Below are positions 1 through 8,865 of a DNA stretch of 24,434 nt, piece after piece. Every line of letters starts with the position of its first letter. The stretch's first letter is position 1. Source of the DNA: Parafilimonas sp. (lineage in GTDB: Bacteria; Bacteroidota; Bacteroidia; Chitinophagales; Chitinophagaceae); NCBI GenBank assembly GCA_025927795.1, contig JAICKT010000013.1:1-24434 (forward strand). Reading direction: 5' to 3'. A program made the translations under genes and the position numbers. The notes beneath the pieces are model-generated. The model was given only the letters and a program-made list of their open reading frames with translations. It was not told the DNA's origin and made no database searches.

Positions 1-175
1 AAAGACCGCAGTAAATGCCGGGGTAAAAGCTGAAGCAGGATTAGAGGCCGTAAATGCAGCCGCCAAAAGCATGCAAAGCGATGCGCCTTCTTGCAATGTT
101 TGCGGGCATATAACAGTAAGAAGTGGTACATGCTACAAATGTTTAAACTGTGGAAATAGCATGGGTTGCAGCTGA
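1..175 (+). CDS. nrdJ: Adenosylcobalamin-dependent ribonucleoside-diphosphate reductase, C-terminal end (partial)
   Basis: The window opens inside a reading frame (codons from position 2) that ends with TGA at 173-175. The visible 57 residues are an alanine-rich linker followed by a Cys-rich tail in which CNVCGH is followed by GTCYKC, LNCGNSMGCS and the stop. Paired CxxC motifs ending in NCG-x-xxGCS are typical of the C-terminal zinc/redox tail of class II (vitamin B12-dependent) ribonucleotide reductases, which reduce ribonucleotides to deoxyribonucleotides and use tail cysteines to re-reduce the active site. The catalytic barrel lies outside the window, so the call rests on the tail alone. 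The gene is housekeeping and probably marks the left border of the polysaccharide locus. A different zinc-ribbon protein cannot be fully excluded. Confidence 0.8.
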   Translation, partial: KTAVNAGVKAEAGLEAVNAAAKSMQSDAPSCNVCGHITVRSGTCYKCLNCGNSMGCS

Positions 176-259
176 GTTATTAATTTCCTATTAAGCACTA
201 TTAATCCTTAGGTGAATATTAAAAATATATTTTGGATAAGGGTACGTATTTCGTTTAAT

Positions 260-267
260 TACGTTTG
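260..267 (+). promoter_or_regulatory. Candidate Bacteroidota -7 promoter element (TACGTTTG)
   Basis: TACGTTTG fits the Bacteroidota -7 consensus TAnnTTTG exactly and lies 81 bases upstream of the first gene of the polysaccharide locus. A TTTG at 231-234 could be the -33 element, but the 25-base gap is longer than the usual 19-21 or so, so that half is weak. The 12 bases ACGTTTGTAGTT at 261-272 recur exactly at 1744-1755, upstream of the exporter gene. Between 176 and 348 I see no other gene and no convincing terminator. Confidence 0.35.
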
Positions 268-348
268 TAGTTGCAGGCAAGTGTAAAAACACATTCATTA
301 TATTTGCTATTCAACCAGTATTATCTAGTATATTTTTAATCTATTAGA

Positions 349-1686
349 ATGTTGTTGCGTCACCTATCTATATACCGAATTGTATTGTTAAACCTTCTTA
401 TTGCTGCTTCATTTTTTATATGGAAAGAAAACCCTTTTTATGTTTTCACAAATCTTTTTTGCTGTTATTTAAACATTAGTTTTTTGGTCATAGCACTTAT
501 TGGTCTTTCACAATTTGTAAGACGAAATCAGGAGCGTTTGTTTATAGGACGAAAAAGAACACTTATAGTATTTACCTGCAGTGGTTTTTTTATTATTCAT
601 TCTCTTGCACTATTAATTGGATACATTAAAATTAATTTATTTATAATTGATTTTGTATGGTCTTTTACCGCCTTAGCAGTTAGAATGTTTGAAAATGAAG
701 CATCTTCATTTTTACATACCATTTTTAAAAGGGGTCGTCGTGTTGCCATAGTTGGCCATGAGAATGCCTCGTTAGACATTGCCGAAAAATTAAAAAGAAA
801 AGGAAGAAATTTCTTCTATGGAAATATTCATTTTAATGATGGCAATTTTTCTGAAGCAGATTCCTTTTTACCTTATATTGATTTTGCTAAGAAAAATAAA
901 ATAAATGAATTTTATTTACCTGTATCAACAATTAACCCAACCGAAATTAATACATTAATAGATGAAGCAGAAAAACATTGCATAAGGGTAAATTTTATAG
1001 CAAATAAAACAATAGAAAGCCCCGGGTACCGCACGTATTACATAAGTGGAATGCCCATACTTAAAAAGTATAATGAGCCCTTAGCACGCCTGCGAAATCA
1101 AACTGTAAAAAGAACTTTTGATTTTATAATAAGTGGATTTGTTCTGCTTTTTATACTTTCATGGCTGGTGCCTTTAGTAGGATTATTGATAAAGCTTGAA
1201 AGTAAAGGACCTGTTTTTTTTAAACAAGAAAGATCTGGAAGGAATAACAATTCATTTGTTTGCCTGAAATTCCGAAGTATGAGAATGAACGATCAAAGTG
1301 ATGTTATGCAAGCAACAAAAAATGACATGCGTATAACTAAGATCGGTGCATTTTTGCGTAAAACCAGCATTGATGAATTACCACAATTTATTAATGTTTT
1401 TAAAGGAGAAATGAGCATTATTGGCCCAAGACCACACATGCTGCGTCACACAAAAGAATATAACGAACGCATAAACCATTACATGGTTCGTTTATATCTT
1501 AAGCCTGGCGTTACAGGTTGGGCGCAGGCAAATGGTTACAGGGGAGAAGTAAAGGAATTGGAATTGATGAAAAAAAGAGTGGAACATGATATATGGTATA
1601 TGGAAAACTGGTCTATACTGCTTGATATTAAAATTATGTATCTCACATTTTTAAAGATTATCAAGGGAGATGATAATGCCTATTAA
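349..1686 (+). CDS. Polyprenyl glycosylphosphotransferase (WcaJ-like initiating sugar-phosphate transferase)
   Basis: This is the predicted initiating enzyme: it transfers a hexose-1-phosphate from a nucleotide sugar to undecaprenyl phosphate at the inner membrane. The 445-residue protein has the usual three-part build. Hydrophobic N-terminal membrane segments fill about residues 10-110. A Rossmann-like central domain begins near residue 126 (RRVAIVGHE). The bacterial sugar-transferase domain starts at KRTFDF (about 254), with one membrane helix, a KFRSMR motif, DELPQ at 342-346, GPRP around 359-362 and LKPGVTGWAQ after that. These are hallmark motifs of the family, and the length is normal. 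The ATG at 349 has an A/T-rich leader without a Shine-Dalgarno, normal for Bacteroidota. The donor sugar cannot be read from sequence; glucose or galactose-1-phosphate would be typical. It is first in the locus, ahead of export genes, as expected for an initiator. Confidence 0.93.
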   Translation: MLLRHLSIYRIVLLNLLIAASFFIWKENPFYVFTNLFCCYLNISFLVIALIGLSQFVRRNQERLFIGRKRTLIVFTCSGFFIIHSLALLIGYIKINLFIIDFVWSFTALAVRMFENEASSFLHTIFKRGRRVAIVGHENASLDIAEKLKRKGRNFFYGNIHFNDGNFSEADSFLPYIDFAKKNKINEFYLPVSTINPTEINTLIDEAEKHCIRVNFIANKTIESPGYRTYYISGMPILKKYNEPLARLRNQTVKRTFDFIISGFVLLFILSWLVPLVGLLIKLESKGPVFFKQERSGRNNNSFVCLKFRSMRMNDQSDVMQATKNDMRITKIGAFLRKTSIDELPQFINVFKGEMSIIGPRPHMLRHTKEYNERINHYMVRLYLKPGVTGWAQANGYRGEVKELELMKKRVEHDIWYMENWSILLDIKIMYLTFLKIIKGDDNAY

Positions 1687-1742
1687 CAGAATATAATTAA
1701 GTGAAAAACATTTTCTTTATACTTTTGCCCGTTTCCATTAAA

Positions 1743-1750
1743 AACGTTTG
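1743..1750 (+). promoter_or_regulatory. Candidate promoter upstream of the exporter gene
   Basis: AACGTTTG is one mismatch from TAnnTTTG and is embedded in ACGTTTGTAGTT, which matches 261-272 exactly. TTTG at 1724-1727 is a possible -33 element, but the 15-base gap is short. It lies 43 bases upstream of the exporter ATG. The repeated sequence is the main evidence and could still be chance. Confidence 0.25.
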
Positions 1751-1792
1751 TAGTTTTCGCACACGATAATACCAACTAAATACAATTTATTA

Positions 1793-2623
1793 ATGCTTAT
1801 TTCAAAATTTAAATTTTTGCTGATATTCGGACTATTCAGCATTGTAGTTTTAATGCAATCATGTGGTACATATAAAAACTTTGCTTATTTCGAAGATTTA
1901 CCAGATACAACCAAACCATTAGTTTCCAAAACAGCCCCCTTTAAAACACCTGTTATACAAAAAGGTGATTTATTAGGAATTACTATTCAAACACTTGATA
2001 ACGATATTAGCTCCTTAATAAACAGCAGTAACAACCCAATAGGTGGAACCAATCCGGCAATGCCTGTATTAGGAAGTTCAGCCAACAGTTCAGCCAGCCA
2101 GGTACAACCAGGCTATCAGGTTGATAATAACGGTGATGTTGAACTGCCGTTTGCGGGAGATGTACATGTTGAAGGACTAACTACTGCACAGGCAAAGGAT
2201 ACAATTAGCAAAGAGGTAAGCAAATATTTTAATAATGCCATAATAAATGTGCGGCTTACAAATTTCAGAATTACAGTTTTAGGTGAAGTATTAAGACCTT
2301 CAACCTTTATAATTCCAAATGAAAAAGTGAATATTTTTGATGCACTTGGCATGGCAGGCGATATTACAGTATATGGGAGGAAGGATAATGTGTTGCTATT
2401 AAGGGATACTTTAGATGCAAAGAAAATTATCAGATTCAACCTAAACTCAAAAAGTATAGTAAATTCTCCATGGTTTTACCTGCAGCCAAATGATGTAATT
2501 TATGTAACACCAAACAAGAGTAAATTAGCTGCTACAGATGCATACAAAAACAGGGAAATTACAATTGTGGCTGCTACTATTTCCTTTCTAACACTATTAA
2601 TTGCGCGTGTAGTCTTTAAATAG
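1793..2623 (+). CDS. Polysaccharide export outer-membrane lipoprotein (Wza/OPX family)
   Basis: This is predicted to form the outer-membrane channel that lets the finished polymer leave the cell. The 276-residue protein starts with a lysine-containing hydrophobic signal peptide ending in a lipobox-like MQSC, so Cys24 should be lipidated. After a GTYKNFAYFEDL stretch typical of Bacteroidota members comes the Poly_export domain (about 55-155, with the PGYQVDNNGDVELPFAGDV region) and a soluble SLBB-like segment (about 160-245). A single hydrophobic helix (about 255-273) ends the protein, as in many Bacteroidota exporters. Wza of E. coli is longer (about 380 residues) and carries additional periplasmic repeats; the short form is usual in this phylum. 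The Wzc-like gene follows 10 bases downstream, indicating cotranscription and a physical partnership. Confidence 0.92.
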   Translation: MLISKFKFLLIFGLFSIVVLMQSCGTYKNFAYFEDLPDTTKPLVSKTAPFKTPVIQKGDLLGITIQTLDNDISSLINSSNNPIGGTNPAMPVLGSSANSSASQVQPGYQVDNNGDVELPFAGDVHVEGLTTAQAKDTISKEVSKYFNNAIINVRLTNFRITVLGEVLRPSTFIIPNEKVNIFDALGMAGDITVYGRKDNVLLLRDTLDAKKIIRFNLNSKSIVNSPWFYLQPNDVIYVTPNKSKLAATDAYKNREITIVAATISFLTLLIARVVFK

Positions 2624-2633
2624 AAGCGATGCT

Positions 2634-5054
2634 ATGAATACAACAAAGAAAAATACTAATAACGAAAATGATGTTTTCAATATAAGAAATACTGCAAAGA
2701 AATTTCTTGACCATTGGAAAGTATATCTCTTGAGCGTAATAATATTTATTGGCTTAGGAATTTTATTCATTATGGCAGTAACGCCTATGTATAAAATAAA
2801 TGCCGAAATTCTTGTGCAGGATCAGGATTCAAGAACCACCGGAACTTCTTTTTTAAGTACACCTGCCATGGCAAGTTTTGGCGATTTGCTTGGAATACAG
2901 TCAAACGTTTACAATGAAGTTGCGATTTTGCAATCAAAGGATATCTTAAACCAAGTTGTTAGAGGCATGAACCTGAATATAAGATATTTCAGGGATGACG
3001 GTTTGCGTAACACAGAATTATATATTAAAACACCATTTCTCGTAAATTTTATACCTAAAAATGATTCTACGATCGGAACAACCTTTGATCTTGATTTCAA
3101 AAATCTTGCTGAAAAAGGAAGATTTAAGGTTGATATGTCTAACGATTTAATAGATACATCTTTTACCGCATCTTTTAACGATACTATACAAACACCAATA
3201 GGAAAATTATATTTTACTCGTACAGGAATACCTATTCAGGATGTTCCATATCAATTGCAAATAATTAGCCCGGATGCAATGATTGCGCAATTGGTATTAA
3301 ATCTTGTTATCGAGATAACCAATACCAACACAACCGTTATTAATATTTCGTATAATTCCAATTTGCCATTAAAGGGGCAGGATATTGTTAAGCGCATTAT
3401 TTATGAATACACAAAAAGAAATCTTACAGAAAAGAACCGAATATCTGACAGTTCACTTGCTTTTATAAATTCCCGTGTTAATATAGTAAATCAGGAATTG
3501 AATGAAATTGAGTTGCAGTTGCAAAATTTTAAACAAAATAACCAGATTGCTGATCTTTCTGAACAAGCGAAGGTTTTAATTGACAATTCAAGTGACTATA
3601 ATCAAAAGCTTAATGCTATAGAAGTACAATTGAATATTGCCAATGCAACTTTAAAATACATTGAAGACGATCAAACCAATAAAAGACCTGTGCCTTCCGT
3701 ATTAAGCACCGATCCGATTTATGTAGCACTTGTTAGTAAGTACAATGAATTAGTGGCGCAGCGCGACAGGGCTAGTTTAACTATAGCTGAAAATAATCCT
3801 ATCATTAAAAATATTGATATTCAAATAGCAAATACACGAGCTGATCTTATAAAAAATATTAAAAGCCAGATACAGGGCTTCCGAACTAGCGAAGATCAAC
3901 TTAAAGCAGAAAATGGATTAATTACAACCATGGTTAGAAATGTGCCAGTACAGGAAAGACAATTTGTATCATTAACACGGGAGCAAAATGTAAAACAAGC
4001 GCTTTATTTATACCTGCTTCAAAAAAAGGAGGAAACATCTATTACAGAAGCATCTAATATACCCAGTGCTAATACTATACAAACACCAAAATCTGATTAT
4101 CAGCCTTATTTTCCTAAAATGCCGCTTATTCTTGGTGCAAGTTTTATTTTAGGTTTACTAGTTCCTGCAGGCATTATGACCTTAAAAGATATTTTGCATA
4201 ACCGTATTGAATCACGGGATGATATCACTGATTTAACAGACACATCTATACTTGCAGAAATTGGCCACAACAGAGGAGACAGCCTGCTTTCACTTAAGGA
4301 AGAAGGGCGTTCAATTTTAGCCGAGCAGTTTAGAGTGCTGAGAACAAATATGGATTTCATAACAGGCGAAACTAAGTGTCCTAAAATTTTACTTACTTCA
4401 TCTTTAAGCGGCGAGGGTAAATCTTTTATTGCTGTAAACCTTAGCCAGCTATATGCTTATTCTGGTAAAAGAGTTTTAATTATGGAACTTGATTTACGAA
4501 AGCCGCATATATCTAATATGCTCGGCATAAAAAATGAAAAGGGATTTTCTAATTATATGGTTGTGGATAATACGGCAAGAGTAAATGATTACATTAAGCC
4601 TGTTAAAACAATGGAAAATGTATATATTATGACCTCAGGACCTGTGCCTCCAAACCCAGCAGAATTGCTAATGCGGCCAAAAATAACCGAGATGTTCGAT
4701 TATCTCAGTACTCAGTTTGATGTAATAATAATTGATACTGCACCTATTGGAATTGTAATTGATGCACAAATTCTCGCGAAGCATACTACAGTAAATCTTT
4801 TTATTATTAGGGAACGTTATACATATAAAAACAGCTTGCATCTTGTAAATGGCCTTACAGAAGAAAAAAGATTTGCTAATGTATATCTTGTGATAAATGA
4901 TGTAAAAAGAGGAGCATCTTATAAATACGGATATGGCTATGGTTATGGCTACGGTTACGGTTATGGCCATGGAAGCACTAACGGGGCTGGATATTATGAC
5001 GTGAAAAAGAAAAAACGCTTAAAAAATCTTTTTAGAAAAAAAACAGTCAATTAA
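2634..5054 (+). CDS. Wzc-like polysaccharide co-polymerase / autophosphorylating tyrosine kinase
   Basis: This inner-membrane protein sets chain length and couples polymerisation to export, controlled by phosphorylation of its tyrosine tail. The 806 residues show the expected order: a membrane helix (about 29-52), a periplasmic Wzz domain with a long coiled-coil-prone region (about 270-460), a second membrane helix (about 496-520) and a cytoplasmic BY-kinase. The kinase has Walker A SSLSGEGKS with Lys596, Walker A' ELDLRKPH with Asp620, and Walker B VIIIDTAP with Asp701. The tail after residue 760 contains seven consecutive Tyr-Gly pairs, then a Tyr-Tyr pair and a basic KKKKRLKNLFRKK end. It is the natural partner of the upstream exporter. 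The N-terminus fits well: the ATG at 2634 is 10 bases after the preceding stop. Confidence 0.95.
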   Translation: MNTTKKNTNNENDVFNIRNTAKKFLDHWKVYLLSVIIFIGLGILFIMAVTPMYKINAEILVQDQDSRTTGTSFLSTPAMASFGDLLGIQSNVYNEVAILQSKDILNQVVRGMNLNIRYFRDDGLRNTELYIKTPFLVNFIPKNDSTIGTTFDLDFKNLAEKGRFKVDMSNDLIDTSFTASFNDTIQTPIGKLYFTRTGIPIQDVPYQLQIISPDAMIAQLVLNLVIEITNTNTTVINISYNSNLPLKGQDIVKRIIYEYTKRNLTEKNRISDSSLAFINSRVNIVNQELNEIELQLQNFKQNNQIADLSEQAKVLIDNSSDYNQKLNAIEVQLNIANATLKYIEDDQTNKRPVPSVLSTDPIYVALVSKYNELVAQRDRASLTIAENNPIIKNIDIQIANTRADLIKNIKSQIQGFRTSEDQLKAENGLITTMVRNVPVQERQFVSLTREQNVKQALYLYLLQKKEETSITEASNIPSANTIQTPKSDYQPYFPKMPLILGASFILGLLVPAGIMTLKDILHNRIESRDDITDLTDTSILAEIGHNRGDSLLSLKEEGRSILAEQFRVLRTNMDFITGETKCPKILLTSSLSGEGKSFIAVNLSQLYAYSGKRVLIMELDLRKPHISNMLGIKNEKGFSNYMVVDNTARVNDYIKPVKTMENVYIMTSGPVPPNPAELLMRPKITEMFDYLSTQFDVIIIDTAPIGIVIDAQILAKHTTVNLFIIRERYTYKNSLHLVNGLTEEKRFANVYLVINDVKRGASYKYGYGYGYGYGYGYGHGSTNGAGYYDVKKKKRLKNLFRKKTVN
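4926..4973 (+). repeat. Tyr-Gly coding hexanucleotide repeat in the kinase tail
   Basis: Seven TAY-GGN units (4926-4967) followed by a CAT-GGA unit encode (YG)7HG. The units use both TAC and TAT and several Gly codons, so the repeat is held at protein level and is not a perfect DNA repeat. Tail tyrosines of this kind are the autophosphorylation sites in Wzc-type kinases. Confidence 0.85.
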
Positions 5055-5176
5055 AATTTCTTGTGAGATAAAATGAATATATAATAATTGCAAAAAATTA
5101 TCTTTTATGGCAAACTTTATACATTATAATTAAACACCGTTCTGCTATTAATTATATATTTATTAATTCTTGAATT

Positions 5177-5875
5177 ATGTATTTATTGATTCTTGGTTCT
5201 CCCAGATCGGGCACTACTTTACTGGCATCAATGATTGGCACACATACAGAAGTGGCTATGTTAATAGAGGATAGATATTTTGCTATAAAAAAATTAACAA
5301 GCAAAAAGATTTTAGGTAATAAATTGTGTTTACCAAATCAAATAGACTTAAATAAACGCGCCACCAGTCTTTCCTTGTTATTAAAAAACAGATTTGGTAT
5401 AAAAAGTTATCCTACATCAAAATATAATATTGAAGATTACTTAAATCTCAAAGACTTAAAAATAATAAATATTGTAAGAGATTATAATGATGTAATCTAT
5501 TCAAATATAAAAAGAGGAGAAGGAGGAAAGAGAAGAAAAATTGAAGAGGGCAAAGCAGTGCAATGGTGGAGCAGGGCTGTGGAAATAATGTATGAATTAA
5601 CTCAAAAACATTCTGAAAAAGCAATTACGGTTTCTTATGAAGATTTAGTGAGAGAGCCCGAAAAAATCCTTAGAAAAATTTCTGATTATTTAGATATAGA
5701 ATTTCAGCAAAAAATGCTGGAAGGATATAAGTTTACTGCGCTTTACCCGGGTGAAACAGGCATTGATAAAACCCGCGCTTTTAAAGCAACTGCAATGAAA
5801 AATAAATATCCTCCATTAAGCCCAAAAGTGGCAGAAGCGTATCAAAATTTAATTAAACTTAAGATAAACCCTTAA
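5177..5875 (+). CDS. Sulfotransferase family protein (first of seven)
   Basis: Predicted to transfer sulfate from PAPS to a hydroxyl (or amine) of the polysaccharide or its lipid-linked precursor. The 232-residue protein begins with a beta-strand and the 5'-phosphosulfate loop GSPRSGTTLL (residues 7-16). The 3'-phosphate-binding strand-helix follows at IVRDYNDVIYSN (Arg101 and Ser109, the usual R-x7-S spacing), then the ITVSYEDLVREPEKIL motif typical of Sulfotransfer_1/3 members. At 232 residues it is somewhat compact, the shortest of the seven. It sits between the Wzc-like gene (122-base gap) and the flippase (4-base gap), so it is embedded in the assembly operon rather than in the sulfotransferase block. 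The acceptor is unknown. No signal peptide is seen, so it should act in the cytoplasm before flipping. Confidence 0.88.
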   Translation: MYLLILGSPRSGTTLLASMIGTHTEVAMLIEDRYFAIKKLTSKKILGNKLCLPNQIDLNKRATSLSLLLKNRFGIKSYPTSKYNIEDYLNLKDLKIINIVRDYNDVIYSNIKRGEGGKRRKIEEGKAVQWWSRAVEIMYELTQKHSEKAITVSYEDLVREPEKILRKISDYLDIEFQQKMLEGYKFTALYPGETGIDKTRAFKATAMKNKYPPLSPKVAEAYQNLIKLKINP

Positions 5876-5879
5876 TCCA

Positions 5880-7367
5880 TTGTCTGAACTAAAAACGATA
5901 GTCAAACAATCTTCCAATATGACTATCTTTTGGATATTAGCAACATTTATTGGTTTTTTTAGCAATATCATATATACCCGGTATTTACCAAAAGATGTAT
6001 TTGGCGATTTCACGTTAATGCGCACCATTATTAATTTGTTTGCTATCTATGCAATGTTTGGATTAAACCATGGATTTCTTCGCCAGGGTTCTTTGGCTTT
6101 GGGAAGAGAACAGCCCGAGGTTTACAAAGAAATACAAAACTATACTATTACTTTTAGTTTAATAATTTCATTGGTAGTTTGTGCAATTGTTTTTTTCTGT
6201 GCCGGCCCTATTTCAACTTATATTTTTAAAAAGCCTTCAATAACCAATCTAGTACGCTTTTGCAGTTTTGTAATACCCATACAGCTTATAGGCAACATGA
6301 CGCTCGTATTATTTAAAGTAAATAAAAAAGCTGACACGGGGCAGTTTTTATATACAATCTTATACTTTGTATTGCAACTTTTGTTTTTTTATCTGCTTAC
6401 ATTTTTTTTAAAGGATGAACCATTAATTATAATAAGTTTTATTGTTGCAAACTTTATTTATTTAATTATACTGTTATATTATCAAAAGAAATTCAACGTA
6501 AAATATTCACTCAAGCTTGAAAAAAAAGAGAAAAAGGCGTTATACAATATTTCTGTTCCCATGTTTTTCGCCGCAACCTTTAGTCAATCCCAGAGATGGG
6601 GAGACACTTTATTTTTAGGCATATTAGGCACAAACGCCCAAGTTGGAGTTTATTACATAGCGCTTCGTATAAGTTCTTTTATTTCAATTCCACAAAACGC
6701 CTTTACTCAAATTTTTCTTCCGATTGCCGGTCGCCTGATGGGAAAAGGAAAGCATAGCGAATTAAATGATCTGTATAAAACAATTACACGCTTAATCTTT
6801 ATTAGTGGCAGCCTGATTTTTGGGGTAATATATTTTATGCAAAGTTATTTGCTAAGCATGTTCGGCCATTTCTATCAAAATGCTTCTGTAGTACTAATTT
6901 ATTTACTTATTAGTGAAACGGTAGACTTTGGAGTAGGACCAGCAAAGGAGTTAATAACTATGTCTGGCGGTGGTAAAATTAATTTAGTTAATTCTATTAT
7001 TACGCTTGCTATTAATATTTTAGGTTCTTATCTGTTAATACCGCAATATGGTATTATTGGTGCAGCCATAGCTAATGCATTAACTAATATTTCAATGAAC
7101 CTTATAGCTGTTATAGAATTGATAATAATTTATAAGTTATCTCCGTTCAATATAAAATATTTTGTAATCATTGCAATATTTATAATTTGTTTAATTGGTA
7201 CCAGTTTCCTGCCTGTTATTAATATATCTAAAGCAATATTTTTTGGAGTTGTACTTACCTCCATCTACATTTTTGGCGTATTAAATAAAGAAGAAAAAGA
7301 TTTATTTATAAATATGATTAAACGACGGGGCAAAAAATTAAAGAATAAAACTGAAGCAAACAATTAA
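5880..7367 (+). CDS. Wzx-like polysaccharide flippase (MATE/MOP superfamily)
   Basis: Predicted to flip the undecaprenyl-linked repeat unit to the periplasmic face. The 495 residues are strongly hydrophobic with roughly 12-14 membrane segments. The amphipathic N-terminus LKTIVKQSSNMTIFWI is followed by the IIYTRYLPKDVFGDF element characteristic of polysaccharide biosynthesis flippases, and charged loops and a basic C-terminus follow. The start is TTG at 5880, four bases after the previous stop. An ATG at 5919 (residue 14) is the alternative, but it would remove the N-terminal LKxxxKQSS segment that family members usually keep, so TTG is preferred. The 29-base gap to the polymerase gene indicates the same transcript. 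Confidence 0.9.
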   Translation: MSELKTIVKQSSNMTIFWILATFIGFFSNIIYTRYLPKDVFGDFTLMRTIINLFAIYAMFGLNHGFLRQGSLALGREQPEVYKEIQNYTITFSLIISLVVCAIVFFCAGPISTYIFKKPSITNLVRFCSFVIPIQLIGNMTLVLFKVNKKADTGQFLYTILYFVLQLLFFYLLTFFLKDEPLIIISFIVANFIYLIILLYYQKKFNVKYSLKLEKKEKKALYNISVPMFFAATFSQSQRWGDTLFLGILGTNAQVGVYYIALRISSFISIPQNAFTQIFLPIAGRLMGKGKHSELNDLYKTITRLIFISGSLIFGVIYFMQSYLLSMFGHFYQNASVVLIYLLISETVDFGVGPAKELITMSGGGKINLVNSIITLAINILGSYLLIPQYGIIGAAIANALTNISMNLIAVIELIIIYKLSPFNIKYFVIIAIFIICLIGTSFLPVINISKAIFFGVVLTSIYIFGVLNKEEKDLFINMIKRRGKKLKNKTEANN

Positions 7368-7396
7368 TGCATTATTTAATAAATTAAGAGCACTGC

Positions 7397-8863
7397 ATGA
7401 AAAGTAATGAAGCAAGTTTGTTGGTAATTGTTTCCTTTATTCTGGCAATTTTTATGGTTTATTTTGAAGTGGTGCAACTTCAAAACTCAAGTTTTTCCGA
7501 TCCGATTATCAAGAAAGATTTACTTATTATCTTTTTTATTTTAATACTGCTTATATATTCGGCATTAATTAAATCTTTTTCAAAGGCTTTTGTTTTAATG
7601 TACCCCGTTTTATTTGAATTAAACAGAACATTGATATCATTGGCACAACTGCTAAAATTACCGCCGATTTTAAAAACGCTGAACATTTACATTGTAGACG
7701 TTATTGCTATTATTTTATTTTTTATATTATTTGATTTAAAAAAGGTTGCCGCAGTATTTAGATTTAAACCTGTATATTATTACAATATATTTATAGTTAT
7801 AGGTATTTTGTCTGTGTTTTGGGCAATGAATCCAAATGCAGCAATAGCCTATATTCCTACTATTATTTTAATACCTGTATGTTACTATGTATTTTTGATG
7901 CTCTTTCAATACAATGAAAAAAATATTTTCTATTTAAGTATAGGGTTATTTTTTTCAGCGATGTTATCTATAATATTTGTTTGGCCCTCTTACTTCGGAA
8001 TACAATGGTTTAATTTTCTTCTGTCAAGAGATAGCGATGTAACCGGCAGCACTGCAAATTCTGTAAGAGCAGGCGGTATTTTAGCTCGCGCTATAATGGC
8101 TTTATTACTTGCATCGCTTATTCCATACTTATATAATTTTGGCATTCACTATTTTAAAAGATACAGAAGATACGTGCATATGATTGGAATGCTGCTAATT
8201 TTAACGCTCGTGCTTACACTTAACCGCATGCATTTTTTTGCCACCTGTTTGGGCATTTGTTTAATATTGTTTTCTGCTATTAAGCAGCACGTGGTAAAAG
8301 CTTATATTGGTGTTATAACAGTAGGGGCTGTTTTATTTCTTGGCGTTGTAGTATATGTTGTTTCATTAAACGGTAATGATGTTGAAAACACCATTGACAG
8401 AGATACCTGGGAGGGTCGTATGCAGCAATACAATGCTGCTTTTCAAAATTTTGAATATTCTGCTGGTTTAGGAATAGGTATGAATAACTTTTTAGTATCG
8501 CCGATTTCTGTAGCGCTTTTAGGATCTGCTTTAGGTGTGGATAATGGTGCATTTGAATCTGGCAACACTGTTCATGATGATTACCTGCGTGTGCTTGCAG
8601 AATACGGAGTTGCAGGATTAATCTTTTACGTATTATTTTTTATTTCAACAATTAAGCAACGAGTCAATAATCCTAAAATTAAGCCTTTAGTGTACGGAGC
8701 CAAAATCAATATAATTGTTGTTGGTATTGTTGGATTAAGTTCACCCGCTCTGAATCATGATCTGGCTTTAATTATAATTGGCATGTACCTGGCAATTATA
8801 AAATATTATCAGGATAATAATTCTGCTGAAAAATTTCTTGAAATAACCGAAAAATATTGTTAA
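7397..8863 (+). CDS. Wzy-like O-antigen/exopolysaccharide polymerase (O-antigen ligase domain)
   Basis: Predicted to join repeat units on the periplasmic side of the inner membrane. The 488-residue protein has about 11-12 hydrophobic segments and a large periplasmic loop (about 320-400) ending in the family signature VHDDYLRVLAEYGVAGLIFY, with His393 at its start. That H-x-x-Y-L-x-x-L-A-E-x-G pattern marks the Wzy_C/O-antigen ligase superfamily. An earlier periplasmic stretch (NRDTWEGR-like at about 330-345) is also typical. Ligase and polymerase functions cannot be told apart by motif; the neighbouring flippase and co-polymerase favour polymerase. The next gene's ATG lies two bases after the stop. 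Confidence 0.88.
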   Translation: MKSNEASLLVIVSFILAIFMVYFEVVQLQNSSFSDPIIKKDLLIIFFILILLIYSALIKSFSKAFVLMYPVLFELNRTLISLAQLLKLPPILKTLNIYIVDVIAIILFFILFDLKKVAAVFRFKPVYYYNIFIVIGILSVFWAMNPNAAIAYIPTIILIPVCYYVFLMLFQYNEKNIFYLSIGLFFSAMLSIIFVWPSYFGIQWFNFLLSRDSDVTGSTANSVRAGGILARAIMALLLASLIPYLYNFGIHYFKRYRRYVHMIGMLLILTLVLTLNRMHFFATCLGICLILFSAIKQHVVKAYIGVITVGAVLFLGVVVYVVSLNGNDVENTIDRDTWEGRMQQYNAAFQNFEYSAGLGIGMNNFLVSPISVALLGSALGVDNGAFESGNTVHDDYLRVLAEYGVAGLIFYVLFFISTIKQRVNNPKIKPLVYGAKINIIVVGIVGLSSPALNHDLALIIIGMYLAIIKYYQDNNSAEKFLEITEKYC

Positions 8864-8865
8864 CC

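Noticed and set aside
2116..2439. Minus-strand open frame of 107 codons inside the exporter gene.
   Set aside because: It is fully antisense to the conserved Poly_export domain; the serine-rich translation has no family features.
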